From the NCBI GenBank assembly GCA_010094045.1, contig ML986654.1:162846-226845 (forward strand): DNA of 64,000 nt, read 5' to 3'. This document shows positions 36,674 to 47,551 of this stretch, one piece after another (positions within the stretch are counted from its first letter, which is position 1; each line of letters starts with the position of its first letter). The stretch is from Lojkania enalia (lineage: Eukaryota; Ascomycota; Dothideomycetes; Pleosporales). The notes beneath the pieces are model-generated. The model made no database searches and was not told the origin of the DNA. It saw only the letters and a program-made list of their open reading frames with translations. The translations under genes and the position numbers were made by a program.

Positions 36674-39600
36674 GTGTTGCATAGATTGTGGTTCTTGAGT
36701 AGATGGTTGGATAGGGAAATAAGGGAATTGTTTTGTTTGATTGTGCATTTGCGACTATGGAGTTGGGTTTTATGATTTATGAAGCGGGTGTGCGTGTTGG
36801 ATGTATTATCTCCTGTGGATTTTCGGTGGGGTATACTTGATTTTCCTTAGGGGTTTGGAGTTGGAGATGGAAACAGGCAATAGAATAACGATATTACTTA
36901 AACATGAAGCGGGAGTGTGCTATGGAGATTTGAAATTATATATGTACAAGAGGTTACAAGCTTTTAGTGCTGAGAAGGTTCTGCTCTGTTTGACCTCGTT
37001 TTATGGTGTTGATACAACAAGATCTTTGTTGTATACTAAACGGGCGGCATTCAATGCATTTTAAAACACCGCTGATCAATCCAATTGAGCGGTGCATGAA
37101 GTCTTAGCTTAGAGCTGGATTGCAGGTGGGAAGCTTCGTTTCTTGTTTTGAAGGGAAAATTTTTTTTTTTTTTTTTTTTTTGCGGTGACTTGGCTAGGTA
37201 GAAGCGGTTTAGGGGGTTGGAGTGCGGATAGGGTGCTGTAATGTGACGTGTTTGTTTGGATTTGATCAGCTAGTTGGTCAGTGGTGCAGGTTTGTCCGTA
37301 TATCGAGCAATGTAATGGACGGGCTGTTAGTATATGCGGCATTGAATGAATCAATGAATGACCGAATAGGTGGTGTGATACAATGTATCTACACCGCTCG
37401 TCTGTTTCACGTATACTTAAATAACTTCCCGGAAGAAAGAATGTACGGAAGGAGGATGCAGGTAGAAGCTATATTTATATTGGTGTGCCGCCTGGTATGC
37501 GTTACGAATGGTGTTTGGTATGGTAGTTGGTGGCGAGAGGATAGTGGCTGGAAGGTGGGACTTCTTCTACGCCGCTTAGGAAGTGCTTCGAAGGCCAGGC
37601 TGGAGATAGGATGATCCAGATGGTGGGATTGGTGAGGTGAGCTAGGTTAGATTGGAAACATGGATGACATGAGTGTATTGTCGCTTTGCAGCGGCGTTTC
37701 TTGCCGCAAATTGTAAACGAATGGATGCCGTGACATTCCTAGCACCAAAAACATTGAGTCGCCGTTCGATGAACATGCTCCAGTATTTTTCGCATACTCT
37801 CTTGGAAGAGGAGTTGACGGTTGACGTCCATAGCGCCAATTAATTTGCTATCTGGACGGAATAGTCATAGGGAAAGTGATGTCGATGATGGCCTCACTTG
37901 GAACCGACCGAATCACGAGTTACTAATCGCGTGCTCAGCTTCGACATCGAGAACTAGCTACACCCTATCCGGGAGATACCCCAAAATTAGAGGCCTTGTA
38001 GTATAATTGCTTAATATTGTTTGATAGGGTCATCCTTTCATACTCAGCCACTCCGTACCTTCCAATTCTATAACATTCACCCTCTAGTTATTAACTAGAT
38101 CAAAAGTTAAGCTCTGATTATAATAATAAGCACGCGTCACATGAAGCGTGAAGCCGGCAAAACACTATAATGACTATCATAGCCTCGGAAGACGGCGCGA
38201 CCGAATTTCTATGTCTGGAAACTCTACTTATTGCCGATGTGGTGTTCGACAGCCTCAGATCCTATCCTACAAGCACCCCACGTACTTGTTGTGGGATGTC
38301 TAACGGTCATATCCGAGGTCTCGTGTAACCCGTTTATGCGCTGCTGAGGCCATCGCATTGATCAAAGGACCCCGATGAATGGATCGCTCCACTACACCTC
38401 GCACGCATAATGACAGCTGTCCTCCAACATGCCCTAAAACCTATTTGGGTGCACAGCCCGAGAGCTGGGACTAGGGGCCCCGAAATAGCGGCTACCGGAT
38501 CGGGGAACGTTTGTTCCTGTTTCATGAAACGGAGATCGATTAATGCGGGTGATCTGCTCTTGGTTGACGGATTTGGAGATGCGTATCCCGGCCCGTGTTC
38601 ATTTCACTGTGGACCTCTGCTTTTGTGGGGGTTAACGGCCTCCGTTATGCAGGGATGACTGCGCCGATGAAGGGACGAAATTAATCTCCGATAGATACAT
38701 ACCTGTTTATCTTTTGCTTTCGCGAATACAGGGAGAGCCCAACTCCCTGAGCTGAATAGTGTCGGCTATTTGGAAAAGCCGATATGCATGTGTATACCAG
38801 GAACTCGGCAATGTCTCACAGCTCCAGTATTGAGGCGTCCACAGTGAAGCGCTACTGGAATCTGCGGAGAAGTGGCATCAGTTCCTTGAAAAATCCTTCC
38901 TATTATGGTTGCCGATAGCTTGCTAGGCTCGTGATCGATTCGATTGTAGGATTAAAGCGGGGTTGATATTTGCGATCCTTCAACCGTTTAAAAAACACGA
39001 TAACCACACAGTTCGGTAACGCCGTTGATCCAAGATGCCTGCTTGTGCTTGGCATTCCCCATGAGATTGGGGAGCCCGATTCCCCACGCAGTCCTTGAAG
39101 GAGTTTGGGAAGGTGAAGGAGGCTCTCCCATCCTGACGGCTGAAAGCGGGGATCGTAGCTCGAGGACCAGCTCAGTTTCATAATGCATCCCGCTTGAATT
39201 TCTCCATTTTTGCGAAGACACTGCATCTGCCGGGCGGACGCTGTTGATATCAGAATCTTCACTTAGATTGTAACGTTTGGTATGAGCAGTGCGTCCAACT
39301 GCTGGAGTAATTGGCAACAGTGCTAGACTGCCTCGGAAACAAACTTAAAGAATAGCATGATGCATAATATTCAGCTGTCGGAGATTTTACAAGCTTTTCG
39401 TTGGCTTGCAAAGCGTCATCTATTAGCTGCGCCTCCAACGATTCGTGGGCAGTGGGCCTCGGTAGCTGATGAAGTGATTCAGATCCAGGCTGCGACTATA
39501 CTTCAGATCCAGAACGCGAGCTTGACAGGGGCCGTACGAAAGATCGGGGGCGGGCATGCTTCGTCACGAGTTTGTGGCCCGGTGCATACGGATCCTGAGA

Positions 39601-41111
39601 CGGCGTTGCGCTGGGCAATGGGACCGATGGCCGGAAGAAAAAAGAAACGGCAAACGAGCACCCACCGCAGTAATGAACGACTACTCACGCTACTATGAAG
39701 TACAGTGCTGTATGAGAGTTGTAACCGTTCCGGATCTGGCGTAACACCAGCGCTTGCAAGCTAAATCTAGCATCATGAACCGTGCATGCTGCAGCGGGAA
39801 CGTGACTTTGTATGATGAATGCATAGAGCCTCAAGAGCGCTTTCGCTTGGATGTCCGTTTAAAGATTAACTTCCCAGAAGGGACCCTCCGAGATTTACAG
39901 GACCAAGACGGAGACGCATTGCTGCTGTGGGAGGCTTTTGGGCGGCTACCACCAAACACTAAACCCCACGGTGGACGCCCGGATTGGACGCGGGCGCATA
40001 GGAGCAGTAGGCAGGCGGCGATTCCGAGACAAAACCTGATAAGAGTTTGCTTGTCTTCAAACAGACAGGCTGTCGTGATTGCTGGATGCAACCACATCTT
40101 TCTAGAAGGCAATGGGCCAGAAAGAAAGAAGCACTGATGGGCGTCGTGGTCGGCTGAGGCTGTGCAGTGCGGCGCTTGATGAGGAAGACCGGAGACAGGC
40201 ATGTTCCGACAGGTGATTGGTAGCGAGAGGAAGCATGAATTATTGCGTCCTGTCGCCCACCGGACGAGATCTCTCCACGAGTGAGCATTGGAATCGCCAT
40301 GGCCCGGGAGACGACCGTGGTACGAAAGCGGCGCCATTGGTCAGCCGTCGGCAGTTTCGTTTCGAACACCCGTTGGCTCCTACCATATGACCGCCTTGTA
40401 TGGTTTGCGCGCATGAATGACCATTCCCAAACGACGATCGTCGTCAAATGCCACCCTCAGCTGCGCGAATGTGCAGCAAATAACTGCATTGCTACCCTCA
40501 AGAGACGTGTGGGTGGGAGTGCGTGAGAGAGAGGCTTTGCTGGCACACAATGCAACAAAAAAAAAATAGAATGGTAGCAACGAGGAGAGGCTGTTCTCCT
40601 GAGACGATGTTCTAGGCTGCTGGGGTGAAGCCTCGATTAGGGAAGCAGAGATGCAGGTTTCTAGGGCCGAGATGGTGTCGTGCCAGTCGGCCGAGCTCTA
40701 CCCGAGCCAATGACGGGGCACCTTGCGCACAGCCACTCATCAAGCCACACTCCCTCCCGGCCCGCCAAGCTTTCCTCCCCAGCGCTCTCTATGCTGCTCA
40801 CTGGGCACCGTCAGCTCCTGCGGAGCACACGCGCGTCCGCGATGGCGAAAAGTGCGGTTCGTCCTGCCGAATCCGGCGACCTTGGGCTCCAGTGTGGTGG
40901 CAGCAGTCCGCGAGCCACTGATCGTCACCTCGGCAGGCTGGGGAAGGGCTGGGCTGGCAAATTTGCAATGCTCCTTCGCCCGCCAGCATTCGTCAGTGGC
41001 ATTCTGGCGAAGTCCGAGAGCATTGCGATGGCCCTCCGGTATGGGTAGGGTGGCAGGAGGTACCCGGGAGGATATAATATCTACGCGCATGCTGTCTGTC
41101 GTGGCAAGATG
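36674..41111. other. Gene-poor region
   Basis: About 4.4 kb with no recognised gene. It has a T22 run at 37160-37181 and frames of up to about 160 codons on both strands (for example 39754-40137 + against 39831-40337 -) that overlap one another and carry no family motif. Composition changes from AT-rich on the left to GC-rich beyond about 40.6 kb. No transposon relic was identified by eye. A non-coding RNA or distal promoter of the cyclin gene is possible but unsupported. Confidence 0.5.
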
Positions 41112-42435
41112 CCATTCACGCAATACCGGCCACGCACCAGATCCGGCCCATACCTCACCGCCTCATATTATTTTGCATCGTGACCCGATCTAGGCCAGCA
41201 GACCTCGACTAAAGAGACCCGCAAGCCACCGGATCAGGGAGCATATCAGGGCCCTCTCCCCGCAGTCTCGATCCCGGAGGGAAGCGCACTATCTTCCAAA
41301 GAACGACAACAAACCGACGCGGACAGCTCTTCCATCAGACTCCTAGCCCTTCCTCCTGGCATAATCTTGGGCGAGTCTCTCTCTGTCGCTGCACGACCTT
41401 GCAGCGAACGGCGCGCTCTAAAACAAGAGCTATTTGACGACAGCATCCCTTTGAAACGCAGACGCATCCTCCCCTCCCGGGAGCGCCCGCAGATTGGCTG
41501 ACCGTTTCTGAGCTCGAAATAACTGTCGAGCGAGCAAATCGAGTAGACGAAGTTTCGAGGTCCTGAAACCGCTAGACACAACCCCCGTCCTGACCCCAAC
41601 CGCCCGCCCGCCCTCAGGCCAGCCAGTTAACCGCCAGGCCTCGAGTTTCTCCAAACGCGCAGCCAGCGACTCGCAGCCGCAGCCCATTGATTGGATCCTA
41701 CTCTCCCAACCCTACCCGCGACTCCATTCCTAGTACTAGGCCCGGTACTGTCAAGAGCAGCATCTCTGTGCATCTCTCCCAAGGGGCCGCAGATAAGTAT
41801 CGCGCTTTGCCGCTCATAAACCGTCTCTATTTGGTCAGTACCAGTCTCTTCATATTTCCACCCCTTCTTTGCACCCTTTCCCCCCGCCACCGCCGTTTTT
41901 CTTCTCCCAGGCTGCGGTGCAGTGCTTCCTTCTTCCCTCACGAATCACCGGTCAGGCATAGCCCTCACCGACTCAACCTCACCTACCCGTTCTGGCAGCG
42001 CCACTCCTCTTGAATTCCTCCCAGACACTCCTTGCTGTCTACCCCATCGCTCCATCTTTTCCCTTTATTCGTTATACATTGCACCTTCCGCCGGCCGGAT
42101 TCCTACCCTAATATATCCCGCCTCGTTTGTTTCCCTCGTCCCGTGTCCCTGCGTTTCTGCCAGCCACCAACCGTCGCGTCGTACAGCCTCCCGGACTCAG
42201 CTTACACCCGCGAACAGACCATACACCTTGTTGATCCCTTGTTTCCGCCTCGCAGGGCTTAATTTAATCGTCGACGGCATTCGTGCGCAGCTAGTATTCC
42301 TACTCGGGATTTTGGATTCGGCATCGTCAACTACCTGAACAAGGATCCTTCGGCCCAGCCACGCCAGCAGCTGAGCATCACATTACTTTAAGATCCCACG
42401 CCCGGCCTCGAGACAGATCATCACCGCGGATCACT
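41112..42435 (+). promoter_or_regulatory. ATG-free 1.32-kb tract, probable long 5' leader of the cyclin gene
   Basis: Read through by eye, the + strand has no ATG between the one at 41109 and the cyclin start at 42436, whereas the reverse triplet CAT occurs about 25 times in the same stretch. The right half (about 41830-42260) is pyrimidine-rich. This strand bias is what selection against upstream start codons would leave in a transcribed leader. Leader introns are possible; a GTCAGT-type donor lies near 41834. The transcription start is not determinable here. Confidence 0.6.
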
Positions 42436-43527
42436 ATGACTTACTCACCCAACCTTGCTTCGCAGAACAAGGCTGCTCTGGATCACTTCATCCAGCTCCC
42501 GGTATCACAGGACATGATCGTATACCTGGCCCAAAAAGCATCACAAGTTATTCGATGCGAGTCATCATCAAACCTCAACAAGAACCTCCCACCGACACCA
42601 CCGGCGTCCCCTCCTCAGCATACCCCTTCTCACGTGAGGGAACCTTCTCTTCCATCTGTTGAGGAATTCATCACTTCGCTGGTTGAGAGGTCACACGTTC
42701 AGGTTCCGACCCTCATGACATCCTTGGTCTACCTCAGCCGATTAAAAGCTCGGCTCCCTCCGGTCGCCAAGGGCATGAGGTGTACCGTCCACCGCATCTT
42801 TCTCGCCTCCCTCATTCTCGCCGCAAAGAACCTCAACGACTCATCCCCCAAGAACAAGCACTGGGCCAGATACAGTGCTGTCCGTAGTTATGAGAGCTTT
42901 AGCTTCTCAATTACTGAAGTTAATCTCATGGAGAAGCAGCTTCTCTTCCTTCTGGACTGGGACTTGCGCATCAATCCAGAGGACCTCTACTATCACCTTG
43001 AGCCCTTCCTTGCCCCCATCCGCGTTTCCCAGGCTCGCCAAGCTGAGAAGACTCGCATTGCTGAAAGAGAGAAGGAGCTCGCCCGCCAGCAATATCAGCT
43101 CACCACCGAGAATCTTCAGCGATCTCGCCTCGAAGCCTCTGCTTACGACTCTCCTGCCACCTTCACCTCCTATGCCATGGGAACGCAAAGACCCCGAGCC
43201 TACCCTACCCCATCTTCGAGGGCGCCTTCAAGAACCCCCTCTTTGTCGCCTCCCACCCGCAGCTCATCCGTCTCAACTTCTTCTAATTCTCCCATCAGCT
43301 TCATGGAGGAGCCCGAGGAGGCTCTGGTTCAACGCTACGACACCGACAGCGGCGCTACCCTTGTGCATATCCACGCTCCGGGAGCCGCTGGAAAGATGGA
43401 GCATATTCTCCCTCTTGACCGCTACGAAGACAAGCCCGCCAAGAAAGCGAAGACTTCGACTAGTGGGTTCTTCAATAGGATGTTTGGCACTGCAGGAGCC
43501 TACACTGGCAGGCAGACATCCTACTAA
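42436..43527 (+). CDS. PHO85-type cyclin (PclA/Pcl1-2 subfamily)
   Basis: Single exon, 363 aa. The cyclin box is at about 75-185: [70 protein letters not shown] and [20 protein letters not shown], the characteristic Pcl layout. A Thr/Pro-rich segment ([11 protein letters not shown]) precedes it. The C-terminal half has a charged helix ([19 protein letters not shown]) then a Ser/Pro/Thr-rich, probably phosphorylated region, and ends [18 protein letters not shown]. It should activate a Pho85-class CDK in cell cycle, morphogenesis or sporulation; in Aspergillus the related PclA acts in conidiation. The long ATG-free leader upstream suggests post-transcriptional control. Confidence 0.9.
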   Translation: MTYSPNLASQNKAALDHFIQLPVSQDMIVYLAQKASQVIRCESSSNLNKNLPPTPPASPPQHTPSHVREPSLPSVEEFITSLVERSHVQVPTLMTSLVYLSRLKARLPPVAKGMRCTVHRIFLASLILAAKNLNDSSPKNKHWARYSAVRSYESFSFSITEVNLMEKQLLFLLDWDLRINPEDLYYHLEPFLAPIRVSQARQAEKTRIAEREKELARQQYQLTTENLQRSRLEASAYDSPATFTSYAMGTQRPRAYPTPSSRAPSRTPSLSPPTRSSSVSTSSNSPISFMEEPEEALVQRYDTDSGATLVHIHAPGAAGKMEHILPLDRYEDKPAKKAKTSTSGFFNRMFGTAGAYTGRQTSY

Positions 43528-45571
43528 ATCACTTACTATTTCTTATGTTTTACGAAAAGGTACTCGGGATATCATTGATGGGGTGCCTACTGGATGGGAG
43601 CCTAATCGATATTTCTTGATGTTTTTGGCATCACAAGCATATTTGCATCATAGCATTGCGTCGGCGCTGGGGCTTAATAATGAGCATCTCTATTGGATCA
43701 TGGCCGGCGTGCCTGCAACATCCAGGTCGCATTTTGGCAGGATAGGACAGGATAGGATAGCATCACAGTCTCTTTCCAGAAGACTGATAATGACCAACAG
43801 TCAAGTATTAAAGTGTCTTGTTCGCGTGTGACCTTGGCTTGGAAACGAAAAGTTTCATCTTAGTACTAGATGCTAGCAAGAGGCTAGGCTCGCAACCGTT
43901 CAACCCTACTATTTGCGCCAGCAGATCTCACATTGGCTGCAACTCGTGATGTTGGCACCACATAGACATCTACATCGTTATCTCCGACCCATTGCTTCCA
44001 AGCACCAGTTCGGCGCGCCGCTAGACTACATGCATCAACACGCCCAAATTGCATCTAGATACCTGATAATCCTAGGGGGTGAGCTGAGCTACATTCCTCC
44101 TGCACACCAGAGAGAAGCTCGTCGCACGAGAGGTAGCACAAGGACGCCATCAGCCGGCTACAACACTTTGCAAAATAATACGAGGGCTACGCACACCGGC
44201 CCTCAGCCACTGTATATATCTGGAGGCTAACGTTCTTGCTTGCTGAGCACTATGACCCCGCAATTGGTGGTCATGGAATCGGCCTCGCTCAGCACCACTC
44301 CAGGCGACCATCTTTTAGCAGCCCACGCGTGACAGCCGTTTAGCAGCTGCCTGTCGATTCAACCGCCACCAACGAATCTGCCGTGGCTCAGCTAGGCGAG
44401 GCAGATGACCGGTGAGGCCCAGGGTTGAATAGAAGCCAAAAAAAAAAAAATGACGGCGCCATGATGCATCGTTGGAGGCCTAGTTCAGACACGTTATCCA
44501 TCTTGCGCATGTGCGTGTGCCGTTTTCTCCTGCATCGTGCTGTATGCGTTGGAGATCATACATGGCGGATGGAATAGTGTTTCAGGTTGACGCCTCGGCT
44601 AAGGTCTCACAGGCGGTTGACACCCTGGACGGGGAAAGTGGGTCGCATGCGCCAAGCCGCTTTGCCCGTTCTGCCAACCCTCCCGAACTTCTCGTCCCAT
44701 GTCTGCACCCTTCAATTCATTTGTATCCCGCTGACTACAGGGCTTCTATGTCACCTCACTGCAAGTGAGCAATGAGCGGCTTCATCCTTTACTTAGTAGC
44801 GCTGCTGGTAAAGCTCCAAAAGACTTCGATGAATGCTATCTTTACTTATTTTCCAAAATGTGTCAGCGGGTGCAGAGTGGTGGCTGTCGTATCCAGCAGC
44901 CGGCAATTTGCGCTTCCGTCGCCAACCTCCACTCCACTTCTCTTTTTAGCAGCATGTTGTGGTTCTCTTACTGCATGTCTGATATACTTCATATAGAATA
45001 CTCCGTCTTATTCGCGTTTGCATATATCCAGAACAACATGCAGAAACCCGCCCAGAATAGCTCTTCCATATCTTAAGGAAAAAAAAAAAAAAAAAAAAAA
45101 GCTACGATTACAAATTGATTGAAGGACCTGCGTACGCTGTACCTCTGGATTTGTCAAAAGTCCGGTACTTGACCTTTCTAGTAAGCAAACATCAGCATTC
45201 GGGCCAAGGCACGTCGCGCTGCAAGATTTGAATTCCCAGCAGTGTGCAGGAACGCTTAGATGCTCTCAGCTCATACTGGAGACGGTTGTTCCCGCATCAG
45301 TACCTTTTGAGCAGCCAAAGGTCGGATGAATCTACTTCATGCAACAAAAAGTCATGCGTCGTAGTGAGCCACAATTGGACCCCGAAGTGATGCGGCACAG
45401 GCGGGAGCCGCCCGCACCACCGCCACAATACTCTTACGCGCCCGTCTCTCTTTAGATGGTACGGTAGGTGACTTTCCGAATTTCCTCATGGCTGGCCCCT
45501 AGGAAAATCTCTCTTTTGCTCTGTTGTACATTCGCTCTATTTCGTGGTTTGTTCGTAATTTCTCTCTTTTC
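43528..45571. other. Intergenic, no gene recognised
   Basis: 2,044 bases. Short frames only; A13 at 44438-44450 and A22 at 45079-45100. It should include the cyclin 3' UTR and the promoter of the membrane-protein gene. Confidence 0.5.
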
Positions 45572-47551
45572 ATGGTTCCACGGCAATTCACTTTCCTTCC
45601 CAATGTCAACCGGCGCAAAAAGAAGACCGAAACCAGGAGCGATGGAAGGACGTACAATTACAGTCACTGGCATAGATACAGTACCTTTTACGGATTGATA
45701 GTCACGACGACTTTGTCCACGCTCCTCCTAGCGGCCGACCTCCTCAAATGGCGTGTCACGGGTTACTTCTTTCGTCTCGCGAACAGGTTTCCAGCATCGG
45801 TAGCCCTGACTGTGCAATTGCTTGCGGCCTTCTTCGGTCTCATCCATGTCGCCGTCATCTGCAGGCTGATCAACTTTGCTCTCCGTATCCGCCTGCGGAA
45901 GGCAAGTGTCACTCTAGACATCTTGCGTACCTGGGTGGATATGAGCATTCCTCGCGTTGACTGGGATCTGCCGCTCCGTTTCTTCTTTCCTGTCATAATG
46001 ATGGTTTTCTTAAGTCTTGTTCCCGCTGCGTTATGGGCTGGTTCCATAACCCCGCTAATAGCCCGGACGACGACGAGCGGCCTCCTGTTGCTTCCTAGCT
46101 ACGAGGATGTCTCCTTGATCAGAGAATATCCAATGGAAATCGGGAAAGGGGGCCCGTCGATACGGACTCAAAAAGGATTCTTCACGTATTCTGTTGGCAC
46201 GCAGCAGATTGGGAACCTGCTCTCATCTGCAGCGTCGGCATCATCGCCCTCGGACAAGCTTCTCCACCCAAAGTTTGACAATACGCAGTTCAGCTACAGG
46301 GGGCGGTCGTATGGAGTAGGCGGACCAGCCGGCCTCACCGATATTCTCATCTCATCTAACTCACTAGCTGCTGGATATATATACCAGGAGGAAGGTTACA
46401 TGACCAATGTGACGTGCATCTACAACTCGACCTCGAACTTCCAAATGTCAGGCCCTGTCGACGAATGGATCTACGCAGCATCCGGAAACCTACCCGACAG
46501 TGCTGATGGTCCGGAATACTCCAACTACATCGGGCACGACGGCAAAGCGATTGTGGCCATGGGCGTCTCGTACAGCGAGCGGTCCCCCCGGCGTTACATC
46601 GCCATCACGGCTGGCGAATCCTACGCTTTCCTCAACAACACGCAGTGCGAGCTCGACTTCATGCCGACCCTCTTCAACGTGACGGTCGACCTGTCGAATC
46701 TCAACATCACCGTAAACCCCGTACGGCGAATCGCCGACTTCAACCCCCAGCGCAACCTAACCCGTACCGTGGTCCGCCAATTCTCGCTCCTGTCCAATGA
46801 CCTGACGAACTTGTACGTCTCGCTGCTAGGCGACGCGCTCAATGCCAGCATAGCCAGCTACAACATGTCGCGCATCTCGGCGTCGCGTGATCCCTTCTCT
46901 GAGTCTGAGGCCACGCTAGCGGGGCTCACAAACTCCATCACCGCCATGGCGGACGACATGCTCGTCATGTACGCCTCGGCGCAGCTCATCGTCGGCCAAA
47001 TGTTCACGTCAGAGTCGGCCAAAGTGTATATTTACGCGCTGGCTTTCGGACAGCCCGCCTACATTTACGCTATCTTCATCCTTAATCTAGTTATTATGTT
47101 GGCGGTCGTGGCGGAGGCGGTGCGTACGAGGGGTTGGGCGTGTCTAGGCCGCTTCAATTATTTGGATCCGAGAGATTTGATTGTTGCGGCGAGCAGGGGC
47201 GGGGGTGGGGAGTTAGCACGGGCGGCGGATAGGCTGGTTAGTGGGGAGGAGAGGGGGAGGGAGGACCAAGGGGAGGTTGGCGGAGGCGGCAAGAATAAGA
47301 ACAAGAAGATGAAACATGTTTGGCTGCTCAGTGATCCCGATGAGGGGAATGGCACGTTGAGGGTTAGAATGAAGGGGGATGAAGACGGTCATGTGAGCAT
47401 TGTGCTAGCAGGCGAGGACGATCAAGCCATTGGGAACATGGACGATGATGGGAGTGGGGTTTATGTGCCAGAAAAGATTAGTATTGGCGTGGAGGAGAAG
47501 ATGAAGAAGAAGTGGAAGCGGAGGAGGGTGGGGTTGTTTGGGTTTATGTAA
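45572..47551 (+). CDS. Multi-pass membrane protein with large glycosylated ectodomain, unknown function
   Basis: Single exon, 659 aa from the ATG at 45572 (MVPRQFTFLPNVNRRKK); the frame is open a little further upstream without another ATG. After a basic N-terminus come three hydrophobic spans (FYGLIVTTTLSTLLLAADLL, the span around SVALTVQLLAAFFGLIHVAV, and VIMMVFLSLVPAALW). A region of about 350 residues with at least eight N-x-S/T sites (for example NVTCIYNST, NNTQ, NVTVDLSNLNITV, NASIASYNMS) must be luminal or extracellular. A fourth span (AYIYAIFILNLVIMLAVVAEA) precedes a cytosolic tail rich in Gly, Lys, Glu and Asp. The layout resembles uncharacterised membrane families of filamentous ascomycetes; I know no biochemical role. 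Lys/Arg-rich ends suggest plasma-membrane topology. Confidence 0.78.
   Translation: MVPRQFTFLPNVNRRKKKTETRSDGRTYNYSHWHRYSTFYGLIVTTTLSTLLLAADLLKWRVTGYFFRLANRFPASVALTVQLLAAFFGLIHVAVICRLINFALRIRLRKASVTLDILRTWVDMSIPRVDWDLPLRFFFPVIMMVFLSLVPAALWAGSITPLIARTTTSGLLLLPSYEDVSLIREYPMEIGKGGPSIRTQKGFFTYSVGTQQIGNLLSSAASASSPSDKLLHPKFDNTQFSYRGRSYGVGGPAGLTDILISSNSLAAGYIYQEEGYMTNVTCIYNSTSNFQMSGPVDEWIYAASGNLPDSADGPEYSNYIGHDGKAIVAMGVSYSERSPRRYIAITAGESYAFLNNTQCELDFMPTLFNVTVDLSNLNITVNPVRRIADFNPQRNLTRTVVRQFSLLSNDLTNLYVSLLGDALNASIASYNMSRISASRDPFSESEATLAGLTNSITAMADDMLVMYASAQLIVGQMFTSESAKVYIYALAFGQPAYIYAIFILNLVIMLAVVAEAVRTRGWACLGRFNYLDPRDLIVAASRGGGGELARAADRLVSGEERGREDQGEVGGGGKNKNKKMKHVWLLSDPDEGNGTLRVRMKGDEDGHVSIVLAGEDDQAIGNMDDDGSGVYVPEKISIGVEEKMKKKWKRRRVGLFGFM

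Noticed and set aside
39754..40447. Overlapping frames of 127-168 codons on both strands
   Set aside because: They overlap each other on opposite strands, have no signal peptide or domain motif, and start from doubtful codons.
42875..43831. 318-codon + strand frame overlapping the cyclin
   Set aside because: Frame-shifted relative to the conserved cyclin box; a shadow running into the 3' flank.
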